Assembly: GCF_002729955.1 (NCBI RefSeq)
Contig: NZ_PBYA01000056.1
Coordinates: 62,001-126,000 of the forward strand
Source of the DNA: Salinisphaera sp.
GTDB lineage: Bacteria; Pseudomonadota; Gammaproteobacteria; Nevskiales; Salinisphaeraceae
Reading direction: 5' to 3'
Length of the DNA: 64,000 bases
The notes beneath the pieces were generated by a model that saw only the letters and a list, made by a program, of their open reading frames with translations, was not told where the DNA came from and did no database searches. This document shows, in pieces, positions 44,291-55,783 of this stretch. A program made the translations under genes and the position numbers. Each line of letters opens with the position of its first letter. Positions within the stretch are counted from its first letter, which is position 1.

Positions 44291-45505
44291 ATGCTTGCAC
44301 TATCCAAGCAGGCCGAGGATCTGCACGCCCGGCTGCTCGCGTTCATGGACGAACACGTCTACCCGGCCGAGTCGGTCTACGAACAGCAGCACCAGGAGGC
44401 CGAGGATCGCTGGGCCTGGCCGCCGATCATGGAAGAACTCAAGGCCAAGGCCAAGGCCGAAGGCCTCTGGAACCTGTTCCTACCGGAAAGCGATTACGGC
44501 GCCGGGCTATCCAACTACGACTATGCGCATCTGTGCGAAATCATGGGCCGTTCGCCGATCGCGCCCATCGTTTTCAACTGCAGCGCGCCGGACACCGGCA
44601 ACATGGAAGTGCTCGAGCGCTACGGCAGTGAAGCACAGAAGAAAGAGTGGCTGGAGCCGCTGCTGGAAGGCAAGATCAAGTCCTGCTTCTCCATGACCGA
44701 GCCGGCCGTGGCCTCTTCGGATGCCACCAATATCGCCACCGAAATCAAGCGCGACGGCGACGAGTACATCGTCAACGGCCGCAAGTGGTGGTCCTCTGGT
44801 GCGATGGCGCGCAACTGCAAGGTCGCCATCGTCATGGGCAAGAACGACCCGAACGCCGAAAAGCATCGCCAGCAGTCGATGATTCTGGTGCCGCTGGATA
44901 CCCCGGGCGTGACCATCGAACGGCCGCTGCACGTGTTCGGCTACGACCATGCCCCCAAGGGCCATGCCGAAATCCACTACGACAACGTGCGCGTGCCGGC
45001 CGAGAACCTGATTCTGGGCGAAGGCCGTGGCTTCGAGATCGCGCAGGGCCGTCTGGGGCCGGGGCGTATCCATCACTGCATGCGCACCATCGGCATCGCC
45101 GAGCGGGCACTGGAAGCCATGTGCGAACGGGTGGAAAACCGCGAGGCCTTCGGCCGCAAGATCTCCGAGTTCGACTCCATTCGCAAGAACATTGCACGTT
45201 CGCGTATCGAAATCGAACAGGCGCGCCTGCTCACGCTCAAGGCCGCCAAGATGATGGACGAGGTGGGCAACAAGGAAGCCCGCCAGGAAATCGCCATGAT
45301 CAAGGTGATCGCCCCCGAGATGGCGCTCAACGTGATCGACCGTGCCATTCAGGCACACGGCGCGATGGGCGTCTGCCAGGACACCTTCCTGGCCTCGGCC
45401 TGGGCGAACGTGCGCACCCTGCGCATGGCCGACGGCCCGGACGAAGTGCATCTGGACAGCATCGCCAAGCTCGAGCTGCGTCGCCAGCGCGCGGCCCGCG
45501 GCTAG
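44291..45505 (+). CDS. ACAD10/11-like acyl-CoA dehydrogenase
   Basis: A 404-aa acyl-CoA dehydrogenase-fold protein. [17 protein letters not shown] near 135-150 is the substrate/FAD motif and the C-terminal [21 protein letters not shown] is the hallmark of ACAD10/11 enzymes (in place of YEGTxEIQ). In mammals ACAD10/11 and in Pseudomonas LvaC convert phosphorylated 4-hydroxyacyl-CoA toward 3-hydroxy or enoyl-CoA. GAGGAGAG precedes the ATG by 3 bp. A phosphotransferase and an SDR follow. Electrons, if released, would pass to the ETF encoded here. Family is well supported; the 4-hydroxyacid role is inference from context. Confidence 0.88.
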   Translation: MLALSKQAEDLHARLLAFMDEHVYPAESVYEQQHQEAEDRWAWPPIMEELKAKAKAEGLWNLFLPESDYGAGLSNYDYAHLCEIMGRSPIAPIVFNCSAPDTGNMEVLERYGSEAQKKEWLEPLLEGKIKSCFSMTEPAVASSDATNIATEIKRDGDEYIVNGRKWWSSGAMARNCKVAIVMGKNDPNAEKHRQQSMILVPLDTPGVTIERPLHVFGYDHAPKGHAEIHYDNVRVPAENLILGEGRGFEIAQGRLGPGRIHHCMRTIGIAERALEAMCERVENREAFGRKISEFDSIRKNIARSRIEIEQARLLTLKAAKMMDEVGNKEARQEIAMIKVIAPEMALNVIDRAIQAHGAMGVCQDTFLASAWANVRTLRMADGPDEVHLDSIAKLELRRQRAARG

Positions 45506-45518
45506 CGGCAGGCACACC

Positions 45519-45546
45519 GTGCCGGCGGCCTGCGGGCCGCCGGCAC
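45519..45546 (+). other. Strong intercistronic hairpin
   Basis: Perfect 12-bp arms GTGCCGGCGGCC/GGCCGCCGGCAC around TGCG between the dehydrogenase and the SDR. Only GCGTTT follows, so it is at most a weak terminator and may tune expression of the downstream genes. Confidence 0.5.
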
Positions 45547-45572
45547 GCGTTTGATAACGCCAGGAGAATTTG

Positions 45573-46337
45573 ATGTCCAATCTGTTTGATTTGAACGGCA
45601 AGGTCGCCGTCATCACCGGTTCGAGCCGCGGTATCGGCAAGGCGATCGCGTGGCAGATGGCCGAGCACGGTGCCAAGGTGGTTATTTCCAGCCGCAAGAG
45701 CGAAGCCTGCGAGCCGGTGGCCGAAGAACTGCGCAACGCCGGCCACGACGCCATCGCGATTGCCTGTCATGTCGGCAAGAAAGAAGACCTGCAGAACCTC
45801 GTCGACAAGACGAAACAAACCTATGGCCAGATCGACGTACTGGTCTGTAATGCCGCGACCAACCCGGTCTATGGCACCACGGCCGAACTCTCCGACGAGG
45901 CCTGGGACAAGATCATGGAAACCAACGTGCGTGGCACGTTCTGGCTATGCAACATGGTGTTGCCCGGCATGGCCGAGCAAGGCGGCGGCAACGTCATCGT
46001 GCTGTCCTCGATCGCCAGCCTGCGCGGTAATACCGTGATCGGCGCCTATGGCGTATCCAAGGCCGCGGAAGCCGCGCTGGTGCGTAACCTCGCGGTCGAA
46101 TGGGGGCCGCAGAATATTCGCGTGAACGCCATCGCGCCGGGGCTGGTCCGTACCGATTTCGCCAAGGCCCTGGTCGAAGACCCGAAACGCCTCGAACAGG
46201 CCGAAAAGCGTACGCCGGTACGGCGTATTGGTGAGCCGGTGGATATTGCCGGTGTTGCCATCTTCCTGGCCACCGACGCCAGCGCCTATGTTACCGGGCA
46301 GACGCTCGTCGCCGATGGCGGCGAGACGATCAGCTGA
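45573..46337 (+). CDS. SDR family oxidoreductase (LvaD-like position)
   Basis: A 254-aa short-chain dehydrogenase. TGSSRGIG near 15-22 binds the dinucleotide, with Tyr159 and Lys163 in AYGVSKAA and Ser in VLSSIAS as catalytic residues. The protein begins MSNLFDLNGKVAVITGSSRG. ATG 45573 has AGGAGA 5 bp upstream; a TTG codon directly before it is not preferred. Lying between an ACAD10/11-like dehydrogenase and an APH-type kinase, it occupies the place of LvaD, which oxidises the 3-hydroxyacyl-CoA product. The substrate is inferred. Confidence 0.92.
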   Translation: MSNLFDLNGKVAVITGSSRGIGKAIAWQMAEHGAKVVISSRKSEACEPVAEELRNAGHDAIAIACHVGKKEDLQNLVDKTKQTYGQIDVLVCNAATNPVYGTTAELSDEAWDKIMETNVRGTFWLCNMVLPGMAEQGGGNVIVLSSIASLRGNTVIGAYGVSKAAEAALVRNLAVEWGPQNIRVNAIAPGLVRTDFAKALVEDPKRLEQAEKRTPVRRIGEPVDIAGVAIFLATDASAYVTGQTLVADGGETIS

Positions 46338-46339
46338 AC

Positions 46340-47422
46340 ATGGCGGATCAGAGTCAGGCCGGCGCGCCGGAAATCGTGGCGGTGCGCGAGGCGCACCGCT
46401 TCGACGAGAACGCGCTCGAACAGTATCTTCGTGACCATGGCCTGGTCGAGGGCGGACTCGACGTGCGCCAGTTTCAGGGCGGGCAGTCCAACCCGACCTA
46501 TTTTCTTACCACGGGCAGCGCGGATGCGCCGCGCCACTACGTGCTGCGCAAACAGCCGCCGGGCAAGATTCTGCCCTCGGCCCACCGGATCGACCGCGAA
46601 TACCGGGTGATGTCGGCCCTGGTGGACGCGCCCGGCGTACCGGTGCCGCACATGCATGTGCACTGCGAGGATGCCGACGTCATCGGCACGCCGTTCTACG
46701 TCATGGACTATGTGCCGGGCCGCGTGTTCGGCGATCCGGCCATGCCGGAACTGGCGGCCAGCGAGCGCGGCGAGATCTATCGCGGCCTCATCGATGCGCT
46801 CGCCGCGCTGCACGACGTAGACGTGGAGGCCGTGGGGCTGAACGATTTCGGCCGGCCAAACGGTTATGTCGAACGCCAGATCAAGCGCTGGCGTGGCCAG
46901 TACGAAGCCTCGGCCACCGAAACCGACCCGAACATGGATGCGCTCGGCCAATGGCTGACCGACCATATCCCCGACGACACCACGCCGGCGATCGCCCACG
47001 GCGATTTCCGTATCGGCAACCTGCTGATCGCGCCGGATTCGACCGACGTGGCCGCGGTGCTCGACTGGGAACTGGCCACCATCGGCCATCCGCTCGCCGA
47101 TCTGGCCTATGCCTGCATGCCCTACCACCTGCCGCATGGCGTGGCCGGTGTGCGTGGTATCGAGGGGCTGGATCTGGCCGCCCACGGCATTCCTACCGAG
47201 GCCGAACAGCTCGAGCGCTATCGCCAGGCACGCGGGCTCGCGCCGATCGACGACTGGCCGGTGTTCGTGGCGTTTTCGCTGTTTCGTACCGCCGCGATTC
47301 TGCAGGGCGTGTATGCACGCGCGGTGCAGGGCAACGCCAGTAACAGCGATGCGCTCAACGTCGGCCGGCGCGCCGGTTTGATTGCCGAACGCGGCTGGGC
47401 GGTCGCGCGTGCCCATGATTGA
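46340..47422 (+). CDS. APH-type phosphotransferase (ACAD10/11 N-terminal kinase-like, LvaA-like)
   Basis: A 360-aa protein-kinase-like phosphotransferase. The catalytic loop is HGDFRIGN at 220-227 (Asp222 base, Asn227 metal), and the metal Asp242 is in DWE (DFG equivalent). YVLRKQPPGKILPSAHRIDREYRVM near 65-90 supplies the ATP-binding Lys and the alphaC Glu. This domain is fused to the dehydrogenase in human ACAD10/11 and free in bacterial LvaA, where it phosphorylates 4-hydroxyacyl-CoA. It starts 2 bp after the SDR stop. I see no LvaB-like small partner gene nearby. Confidence 0.9.
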   Translation: MADQSQAGAPEIVAVREAHRFDENALEQYLRDHGLVEGGLDVRQFQGGQSNPTYFLTTGSADAPRHYVLRKQPPGKILPSAHRIDREYRVMSALVDAPGVPVPHMHVHCEDADVIGTPFYVMDYVPGRVFGDPAMPELAASERGEIYRGLIDALAALHDVDVEAVGLNDFGRPNGYVERQIKRWRGQYEASATETDPNMDALGQWLTDHIPDDTTPAIAHGDFRIGNLLIAPDSTDVAAVLDWELATIGHPLADLAYACMPYHLPHGVAGVRGIEGLDLAAHGIPTEAEQLERYRQARGLAPIDDWPVFVAFSLFRTAAILQGVYARAVQGNASNSDALNVGRRAGLIAERGWAVARAHD

Positions 47423-47482
47423 ACGATCGACACAGACGCGTGCGAAACTCGCGGGGCCGATAGTCGACTGCCCGGAAACGTC

Positions 47483-48286
47483 ATGAAGCCGATTCGCCGA
47501 ATACTGCTGACCAACGATGACGGCGTCGAGGCCCCGGGGCTTGCCGTGGCCGAGCGCATCGCCGCGGCGGTGGCCGAAGAAGTCTGGGTGGTGGCGCCCA
47601 TGGCCGACCAGAGCGGCGTGGGCCAAGGCATCTCCATGCACCACCCGCTTCGGGTCACCGAATACGGCACCCAGCGTTATGCGCTCACCGGTACGCCGGC
47701 CGATTGCGTGATGGTCGCCATGGCCGACTGGCTGCGCGACGATCCGCCGGATCTCGTGCTGTCCGGGGTCAACTGGGGCGCGAATCTCTCCGACTCGGTG
47801 ATGTATTCGGGCACGGTCGGCGCGGTCCTGGCAGCCGATCACCTGGGTATTCCGGCGATTGCCCTGAGCCAGGCCTTTCACGATCGCAGCGCGCTCGACT
47901 TTTCGGCCACCGAAGCCTACGCGGTGGATGCGATACGGCGGCTGTGGGCCGCGCGCGGTGAAACGGGGCGCTGCTGCTGGAACCTCAATTTCCCCATGCA
48001 GGACGCGGATACGATCCAGGGGCTGCGTTTTACCCGCCAGTCCACGGGCACGATCGTCGCACCGCATCTGATCGCGGGTACCGATGGCCGCGGGCTGGTC
48101 TATCACTGGCTCAGTTTCGAACGCGATATCACCGCGATCGCCGACCCGTTGTCGGACGTGGTGGCGCTACGCGAGGGTTATGTCTCGGCCACGCCGTTGC
48201 ACGGCAGCCGCTGCGACGAAGCCCTGCTTGAGCAGCCGGGCCTGGACGAGGCCTGGCGACTGGACATCAGCCGACGCGCGGAGTAA
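47483..48286 (+). CDS. surE: SurE 5'/3'-nucleotidase
   Basis: A 267-aa SurE phosphatase. LLTNDDGVEAPGL near residues 8-20 holds the Asn/Asp/Asp metal ligands, and SGVNWGANLSDSVMYSGTVGAVLAA near 92-116 carries the second ligand set. It dephosphorylates nucleoside monophosphates. In many gammaproteobacteria surE lies with pcm and nlpD, but here it is alone between the ACAD10/11-like cluster and the pim-like operon. It probably arose as a stand-alone copy; whether another surE exists is not visible. Confidence 0.93.
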   Translation: MKPIRRILLTNDDGVEAPGLAVAERIAAAVAEEVWVVAPMADQSGVGQGISMHHPLRVTEYGTQRYALTGTPADCVMVAMADWLRDDPPDLVLSGVNWGANLSDSVMYSGTVGAVLAADHLGIPAIALSQAFHDRSALDFSATEAYAVDAIRRLWAARGETGRCCWNLNFPMQDADTIQGLRFTRQSTGTIVAPHLIAGTDGRGLVYHWLSFERDITAIADPLSDVVALREGYVSATPLHGSRCDEALLEQPGLDEAWRLDISRRAE

Positions 48287-48305
48287 AAAAGCCGCTTCAA
48301 AAAAC

Positions 48306-48318
48306 GAAATAGTATTTC
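48306..48318. promoter_or_regulatory. GAAAT-N3-ATTTC dyad
   Basis: Perfect 5-bp arms around AGT, 150 bp upstream of the CoA ligase start. It resembles the GAAAC-N3-GTTTC dyads elsewhere with both inner bases changed, so it is a weak candidate operator. Confidence 0.25.
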
Positions 48319-48468
48319 AAGTTAAAGACGCCAAGCCGCGGCGTCGCCGGTGACCGACCATTCGAGTCGACGGCGGCCTGGCGGCGCCGGCAACGCAAAC
48401 CCTGGCCTGTCGAGCACCGTTCAAGAGTGGGGCAGCGCCAAACGCTGGAAAGCGAGGAGATGACCGTT

Positions 48469-50127
48469 ATGTTCGATCGGCATTACGCCGCATGGCCTGC
48501 CAATCTGCCCCATTCGCTGGGGTTGCCGCAGACCAGCCTCTATACCAACCTCGAAATCTCGGCACGTCGCTATCCGGAGCGGCCGGCCATCATCTATTAC
48601 GACACGCCGTTGAGCTATCGCCAGCTCGATGAGCAGGTCTGTGCCCTGGCGGGCTATCTGCAGGCCCAGGGCGTAAAACGCGGTGATCGCGTGCTGCTGT
48701 TCATGCAGAACGCGCCGCAGTTCGTCGTCGGCTACTACGCTATTCTGCGTGCCGATGCGGCCGTGGTGCCGGTCAACCCCATGAACCGCAGCGTCGAACT
48801 CGAACACTATGTCGAGGACACCGACGCCACGATTTGTATCTGCGGTCAGGAGCGCTACGAAGCCGTGGCGCCGCTGCTGGATAGCGGCAAGCTTGACCTC
48901 GCGATCGTGGCCAACTACGGCGAGTACGCGAGCGCGCCCACCGATCTCGACCTGCCGGCCGAAGTGAAGGCCGAAAGCCAGCCTACCGGTCGCGACAACG
49001 CCGTGCTGTGGGCCGACGCCCTGAACGCCGGCCACACCCCGAGCGCCCACGAGGCCGGGCCCGACGATCTGTGCGTGCTGCCCTACAGCTCGGGCACGAC
49101 CGGCGCGCCCAAGGGCTGTGTGCATACCCATCGTACGGTCATGGCTTCGGCGGTACACAGCGTCTACTGGAGTCGTAGTACTTCGGAAGGCAAATCCCTG
49201 GCGACGCTGCCGTATTTTCATGTCACGGGCATGCAGAACGGCATGAACGCGCCCATCTTCATCGGCAGCACGGTCGTACTGATGACGCGCTGGGAACGAC
49301 GCACGGCGGCGAAGCTCATCGAGCAGTACAAGATCACCCGCTGGACCAATATCGTCACCATGGCGATCGACATGCTGTCCGATCCCGAGATCGAGAAATA
49401 CGATCTGTCGAGCCTGGAAAATATCGGCGGCGGCGGCGCGGCCATGCCGGCGGCGGTCTCCGACAAGCTGTTCAAGCTCACCGGCCTGCACTACATCGAA
49501 GGCTATGGGCTGTCCGAGACGATCGCGGCCACCCATATCAACCCCTTCGATGCGCCCAAGCCGCAATGCCTGGGTATCCCGGTGTTCGACGTGGATTCGC
49601 GCATCATCGATACCGAAACGCTGACTGAACTGGGGCCCAACGAGGTCGGTGAGATCGTGAGCAACGGTCCGCAGGTGTTTTCCGGCTACTGGCGCCGGCC
49701 CGAGGAGACCGAGGCGGCGTTCATTGATCTGGGTGGCAAGTCGTTCTTTCGTACCGGCGATATCGGCTACTACGACGACGAGGGTTATTTCTTCATCGTC
49801 GATCGCGTCAAGCGCATGATCAACGCCTCGGGCTACAAGGTATGGCCGGCGGAAGTGGAAAGCCTCATGTATCGTCATCCGGCGATTCGCGAGGCCTGCG
49901 TGATCTCCACGCCCGATCCGCGCCGCGGCGAAAGCGTGAAGGCCTGCGTGGTGCTCAACGCCGCGGACGCCGCCAGCGCGGATGATATCCGTGAGTGGTG
50001 TCGCGAGAACATGGCTGCCTACAAGGTGCCGCGGGTGATCGAAATCTGCGAAACGCTGCCGCGTTCGCCCACCGGCAAGCTGATGTGGCGGGCGTTGCAG
50101 GAACAGGAGTGGCCGCAGGCGGGTTAG
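48469..50127 (+). CDS. Acyl-CoA synthetase (AMP-forming), pimA-like position
   Basis: A 552-aa ANL-superfamily ligase that would activate a fatty or dicarboxylic acid with ATP and CoA. The P-loop YSSGTTGAPKG is near residues 205-215, YGLSET near 345, and the hinge/lysine region is DRVKRMINASGYKVWPAEVE with the C-terminal PRSPTGKLMWR. GCGAGGAG lies 9 bp before ATG 48469, so it is chosen over earlier in-frame starts. It is the first gene of an operon with an ECH/HADH fusion and two acyl-CoA dehydrogenases, the composition of the R. palustris pim genes. Substrate is inferred. Confidence 0.92.
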   Translation: MFDRHYAAWPANLPHSLGLPQTSLYTNLEISARRYPERPAIIYYDTPLSYRQLDEQVCALAGYLQAQGVKRGDRVLLFMQNAPQFVVGYYAILRADAAVVPVNPMNRSVELEHYVEDTDATICICGQERYEAVAPLLDSGKLDLAIVANYGEYASAPTDLDLPAEVKAESQPTGRDNAVLWADALNAGHTPSAHEAGPDDLCVLPYSSGTTGAPKGCVHTHRTVMASAVHSVYWSRSTSEGKSLATLPYFHVTGMQNGMNAPIFIGSTVVLMTRWERRTAAKLIEQYKITRWTNIVTMAIDMLSDPEIEKYDLSSLENIGGGGAAMPAAVSDKLFKLTGLHYIEGYGLSETIAATHINPFDAPKPQCLGIPVFDVDSRIIDTETLTELGPNEVGEIVSNGPQVFSGYWRRPEETEAAFIDLGGKSFFRTGDIGYYDDEGYFFIVDRVKRMINASGYKVWPAEVESLMYRHPAIREACVISTPDPRRGESVKACVVLNAADAASADDIREWCRENMAAYKVPRVIEICETLPRSPTGKLMWRALQEQEWPQAG

Positions 50128-50211
50128 CAAAGGTCCGGGCGAGTTTCGGCAACAAGACAGACAGGCCGCGCGCACCGGCGGGCGGTTACGAAAATTGGAA
50201 AGGAGTGTTTT

Positions 50212-52299
<2,088 letters not shown>

Positions 52300-52322
52300 C
52301 GCTGGGTATTACGGAGTAATCA

Positions 52323-53510
52323 ATGGATATTCAATATAACGAAGCCGAACTCGCATTCCGCGACGAGGTCCGCGCCTTCGTGGCCGAAAAGCTGCCGAAG
52401 GAAATCTCTGACAAGGTGAAGTCCTCCGAGCACGTCTCGCCCGAGGACATGATCACCTGGCAACGCGCGCTCTATGAAAAGGGCTGGCTGGCGATCAACT
52501 GGCCCGAAGAGCATGGCGGCCCGGGCTGGAGCCCGATCCAGAAGCACATCTTCGAGGAAGAAACGGCCGAAGCCGGTGCGCCGCGTATCCTGCCGTTCGG
52601 TCTGAACATGGTCGCCCCGGTGATCATCAAGTTCGGCACCCAGGAACAGAAGGACTACTACCTGCCGCGTATCCTCAAGAGCGAGGACTGGTGGGCCCAG
52701 GGTTATTCCGAGCCGGGCGCCGGCTCCGACCTGGCCAGCCTGAAGTGCCGCGCCGAGCGGGATGGCGATCATTACATCGTCAACGGTCAGAAGACCTGGA
52801 CCACCCTCGGCCAGCACGCGAACATGATCTTCGTGCTGGTGCGTACCGATACCACGGTCAAGAAGCAGGAAGGCATTTCCTTTTTGCTGGTGGACATGGA
52901 AAACACCCCCGGGGTGACCGTGCGTCCGCTGATCACCCTCGACGGCGCGCACGAAGTCAACGAAGTCTTCTTCGACAACGTCAAGGTGCCGGTCGAAAAC
53001 CTCGTCGGTGAAGAGAACAAGGGCTGGACCTGTGCCAAGTACCTGCTCACCTTCGAGCGTACCGGTATCGCCGGCGTGGGTATTTCCAAGGCCGCGCTGG
53101 AGCACCTCAAGCAGATCGCGCGCAGCGAGCAGGCCGAAGGCAAGCCGCTGATCGAGCATCCGCGGGTGGCCGAGCGTCTGGTCGAGCTCGAGCTCGAACT
53201 GATGGCGGTCGAAATGACCAACCTGCGCGTGGTGTCGGCGGCCGAGGCCGGCGGCGTGCCCGGCGCGGAAAGTTCGTTTCTGAAGGTCATGGGCACGGAA
53301 GTGCGCCAGAAGATCTCGGATCTCTATCGCGAGCTGGCCGGCCCCTATGCGCTGCCGTTCCCCGATTTCGAGGTGGGCGAAGACGCCTTCGGCCCCGAGT
53401 TCTCGGCCTCGGCCTCCTCCACGTACTTCAATCTGCGCAAGCTGTCGATCTTCGGCGGCTCCAACGAGATTCAGAAGAACATCATTTCCAAGGCGATCCT
53501 CGGACTGTAG
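52323..53510 (+). CDS. Acyl-CoA dehydrogenase, subunit 1 (pimC-like)
   Basis: A 395-aa acyl-CoA dehydrogenase starting MDIQYNEAELAFRDEVRAF. GYSEPGAGSDLASL near 129-142 matches the TEP-x-AGSD motif with Ser for Thr. In the C-terminal region the usual YEGTxEIQ catalytic loop reads FGGSNEIQKNII, with Gly where the catalytic Glu of MCAD-type enzymes lies. Adjacent dehydrogenase pairs with this loop (PimC/PimD, FadE26/FadE27 types) form alpha2beta2 enzymes that use a Glu elsewhere. It lies 27 bp before the second dehydrogenase gene. Confidence 0.9.
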   Translation: MDIQYNEAELAFRDEVRAFVAEKLPKEISDKVKSSEHVSPEDMITWQRALYEKGWLAINWPEEHGGPGWSPIQKHIFEEETAEAGAPRILPFGLNMVAPVIIKFGTQEQKDYYLPRILKSEDWWAQGYSEPGAGSDLASLKCRAERDGDHYIVNGQKTWTTLGQHANMIFVLVRTDTTVKKQEGISFLLVDMENTPGVTVRPLITLDGAHEVNEVFFDNVKVPVENLVGEENKGWTCAKYLLTFERTGIAGVGISKAALEHLKQIARSEQAEGKPLIEHPRVAERLVELELELMAVEMTNLRVVSAAEAGGVPGAESSFLKVMGTEVRQKISDLYRELAGPYALPFPDFEVGEDAFGPEFSASASSTYFNLRKLSIFGGSNEIQKNIISKAILGL

Positions 53511-53537
53511 TCCGGTATGCAGGAAAAGGAATAGACA

Positions 53538-54689
53538 ATGGATTTTTCCTATAGCGACGAGCAGCGCATGCTCAAGGACATGGTCGACCGCGTGGTGGCC
53601 GATCAGTACAGCTTTGAGCAGCGCGAAAAGATCATCAAATCCGACACCGGCTACTCGCCCGAGGTGTGGTCGCAGTTCGCCGAACTCGGCCTGCTGGCGG
53701 TACCGTTCTCGGAAGCCGCCGGCGGCTTCAACGGCGGTGGCGCCGAGCTGATGGTGGTGGCCGAAGGTTTTGGCCGCGGTCTGGTGGTCGAGCCCTATCT
53801 TTCGAGCGTGGTACTGGCCGGCACCTTCCTGGATGCCGCCCTCGATGACGACGCCAAGGCCGAGGCCCTGGAGCCGATCATCGGCGGCGAACAGAAGTAT
53901 GCGCTGGCCTGCTACGAGCCGAACGGCCGCTACGATCCGTTCTGGATCGAAACCACGGCGCAAAAGGACGGCGACGGCTACGTGCTGTCCGGCAAGAAAG
54001 CCGTGGTGCTTGGCGGCGACAGCGCCGATCGTCTGCTGGTCATCGCCCGCAGCAGCGGCGACAACCCGGGCAAGAACGGCCTGAGTGCCTTCCTGGTCGA
54101 CGGCAACGCTGACGGCGTGTCGCGCGAAGGCTATACGACCTTCGACGGCCACCGAGCCGCTGAAATCAGCCTCGACAACGTCAAGGTCGGCGCCGACGCG
54201 CTGGTGGGCGAAGAGGGCGGCGCGGCCGCACCGCTGCAGTATGCGCTGGATCGCGGCATCATCGCCCTGTGCGCAGAAGCTGCCGGTGCCATGGAAGTGG
54301 CCTGCGATCTGACCCTGGACTACATCAAGGAACGCAAGCAGTTCGGCGTGCCGATCGGCAGCTTCCAGGCCCTGCAGCATCGCATGGTCGATATGCGTAT
54401 CTCGCTGGAGAAGGTACGTTCGCTGGCGCTGTGGGCCGCCTGTTCGCTGGATGCGCCCGACGCCGAGCGTCGCCAGCGTCTGGCCGCGGCCAAGGCCATG
54501 GTCAGCAAGGCCGGCCGCCACGTGGCCGAAGAGGCGATCCAGCTGTTCGGCGGCATGGGCATGATGGATGAATCCTCCATCTCCCATTACGCCAAGCGCA
54601 TCGTGCTGATCGACCACTACCTGGGCGACGGCAACTATCACACCGACCGTCTCATCGACCTGCTGGTCGAGGAGAACGCGGCCGCGTGA
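53538..54689 (+). CDS. Acyl-CoA dehydrogenase, subunit 2 (pimD-like)
   Basis: A 383-aa acyl-CoA dehydrogenase-fold protein starting MDFSYSDEQRMLKDMVDRVV. Its middle region (YALACYEPNGRYDP) is poorly matched to the TEP motif and its C-terminus (GGMGMMDESSISHYAKRIVLIDHYLGDGNYHTDRLI) resembles PimD and the small subunits of heteromeric acyl-CoA dehydrogenases, which bind less substrate. It is most likely the partner of the preceding gene in one alpha2beta2 enzyme. GGAAAAGGAA lies upstream of the ATG. The operon ends here with a strong terminator. No thiolase follows; the one at 14320 may serve. Confidence 0.9.
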   Translation: MDFSYSDEQRMLKDMVDRVVADQYSFEQREKIIKSDTGYSPEVWSQFAELGLLAVPFSEAAGGFNGGGAELMVVAEGFGRGLVVEPYLSSVVLAGTFLDAALDDDAKAEALEPIIGGEQKYALACYEPNGRYDPFWIETTAQKDGDGYVLSGKKAVVLGGDSADRLLVIARSSGDNPGKNGLSAFLVDGNADGVSREGYTTFDGHRAAEISLDNVKVGADALVGEEGGAAAPLQYALDRGIIALCAEAAGAMEVACDLTLDYIKERKQFGVPIGSFQALQHRMVDMRISLEKVRSLALWAACSLDAPDAERRQRLAAAKAMVSKAGRHVAEEAIQLFGGMGMMDESSISHYAKRIVLIDHYLGDGNYHTDRLIDLLVEENAAA

Positions 54690-54712
54690 TCGCCGTTCTC
54701 GGCTAGCCAAAC

Positions 54713-54749
54713 ACGGGCTGTCGGCTGGCGCTGGCAGCCCGTTTTTTTT
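54713..54749 (+). terminator. Rho-independent terminator of pim-like operon
   Basis: ACGGGCTG/CAGCCCGT arms around a 14-nt loop region, followed by eight T. Confidence 0.9.
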
Positions 54750-54832
54750 AATTTGCCGGTCGTAGCGCAGGCGTGGCGTGACGGTTGGGGCCGATGCCTT
54801 GCGCTGTTGGCCGTTATGAAAAGGAATTTGCG

Positions 54833-55783
54833 ATGAGTGAGAGCACACGGGTTGTCGTGGTCGGGGCCGGCGCGATCGGCAGTTTCTATGGCGCGATTCT
54901 CAAGCGCGCCGGCTGTCATGTGAGCGTGGTCCTGCGTTCGGAATACGAGGCGGTCAAGGCGGACGGGTTTCAGATCGACAGTCCGCTGGGCGATCTGTCG
55001 TACCGCCCCGACGCGGTCTATCGCGACGGCGATACGCCCGAAGGCGAAGCCGACTACGTGATCTGCTGTGTGAAGGTGCTGCCATCGATCGATCGCGGCG
55101 CGCTGATCAAGCCCTGGGTGGGCGAAAACACCCGCATCGTGCTCATCGAAAACGGTATCGATATCGAACGCGAAGTCGCCGATGCCCTGCCGAACAACCC
55201 GATTATCAGCTGTCTGGCGTTCATTGCGGTCAGCCGTGTCGCGCCGGGCAAGATCGAACACAAGGCTTTCGGCGCGCTGACCATGGGCGCCTGGCCCGAG
55301 GGCATCACCGAGGATTGTCGCCGAATCGCAGCATGCTTCGAAGCCGGCGGCATCGACGTGAAGCTCTCCGAGGCTGTGGTGGGCGAGCGCTGGCGAAAGA
55401 GTCTGTGGAATACGCCGTTCAACCCGTTGTCGGTGCTGGCCGGCGGTGCGGATACCGTCACTCTGCTCGATACGCCCGGCGGCGAGGCGCTGGCCCGGGC
55501 GATGATGGCCGAGGTCTGCGAGGTGGCCGCGGCAGATGGCCATCCGATGCCGGAAAACGCCATCGACAAGAACATCGCCGGCACGCGCAAGATGCCGGCC
55601 TATATCAACAGCATGGCGCTGGATTATCTCAACGGTCGGCCGATGGAAATCCAGGCCATTCTGGGCAACGTCGTCGCCCTTGCCGAGCAGCACGGGGTTT
55701 CGACGCCGCGGCTGACCACAATGCAGGTCGCGCTGGCCATGCGCGATCGGCTGGCGGCGGCCTCCGACGAGGGCCCGTCGTAG
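54833..55783 (+). CDS. Ketopantoate reductase (ApbA/PanE) family protein
   Basis: A 316-aa NADPH-dependent reductase. VVVVGAGAIGSFYGAILKRAG near the N-terminus is the Rossmann motif, and KSLWNTPFNPLSVLAGG near 195-212 is the family's C-terminal helical signature with the catalytic Lys. The best-known activity reduces ketopantoate to pantoate for CoA synthesis, but many relatives act on other 2-ketoacids. AAGGAA precedes ATG 54833. It is monocistronic and lies between the pim-like operon and the pseudopilin gene. I do not assign panE because paralogues are common. Confidence 0.85.
   Translation: MSESTRVVVVGAGAIGSFYGAILKRAGCHVSVVLRSEYEAVKADGFQIDSPLGDLSYRPDAVYRDGDTPEGEADYVICCVKVLPSIDRGALIKPWVGENTRIVLIENGIDIEREVADALPNNPIISCLAFIAVSRVAPGKIEHKAFGALTMGAWPEGITEDCRRIAACFEAGGIDVKLSEAVVGERWRKSLWNTPFNPLSVLAGGADTVTLLDTPGGEALARAMMAEVCEVAAADGHPMPENAIDKNIAGTRKMPAYINSMALDYLNGRPMEIQAILGNVVALAEQHGVSTPRLTTMQVALAMRDRLAAASDEGPS

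Noticed and set aside
52320-54848. An 842-codon minus-strand frame opposite the acyl-CoA dehydrogenase pair
   Set aside because: Same codon-bias shadow; it crosses two genes and a terminator and has no motif.
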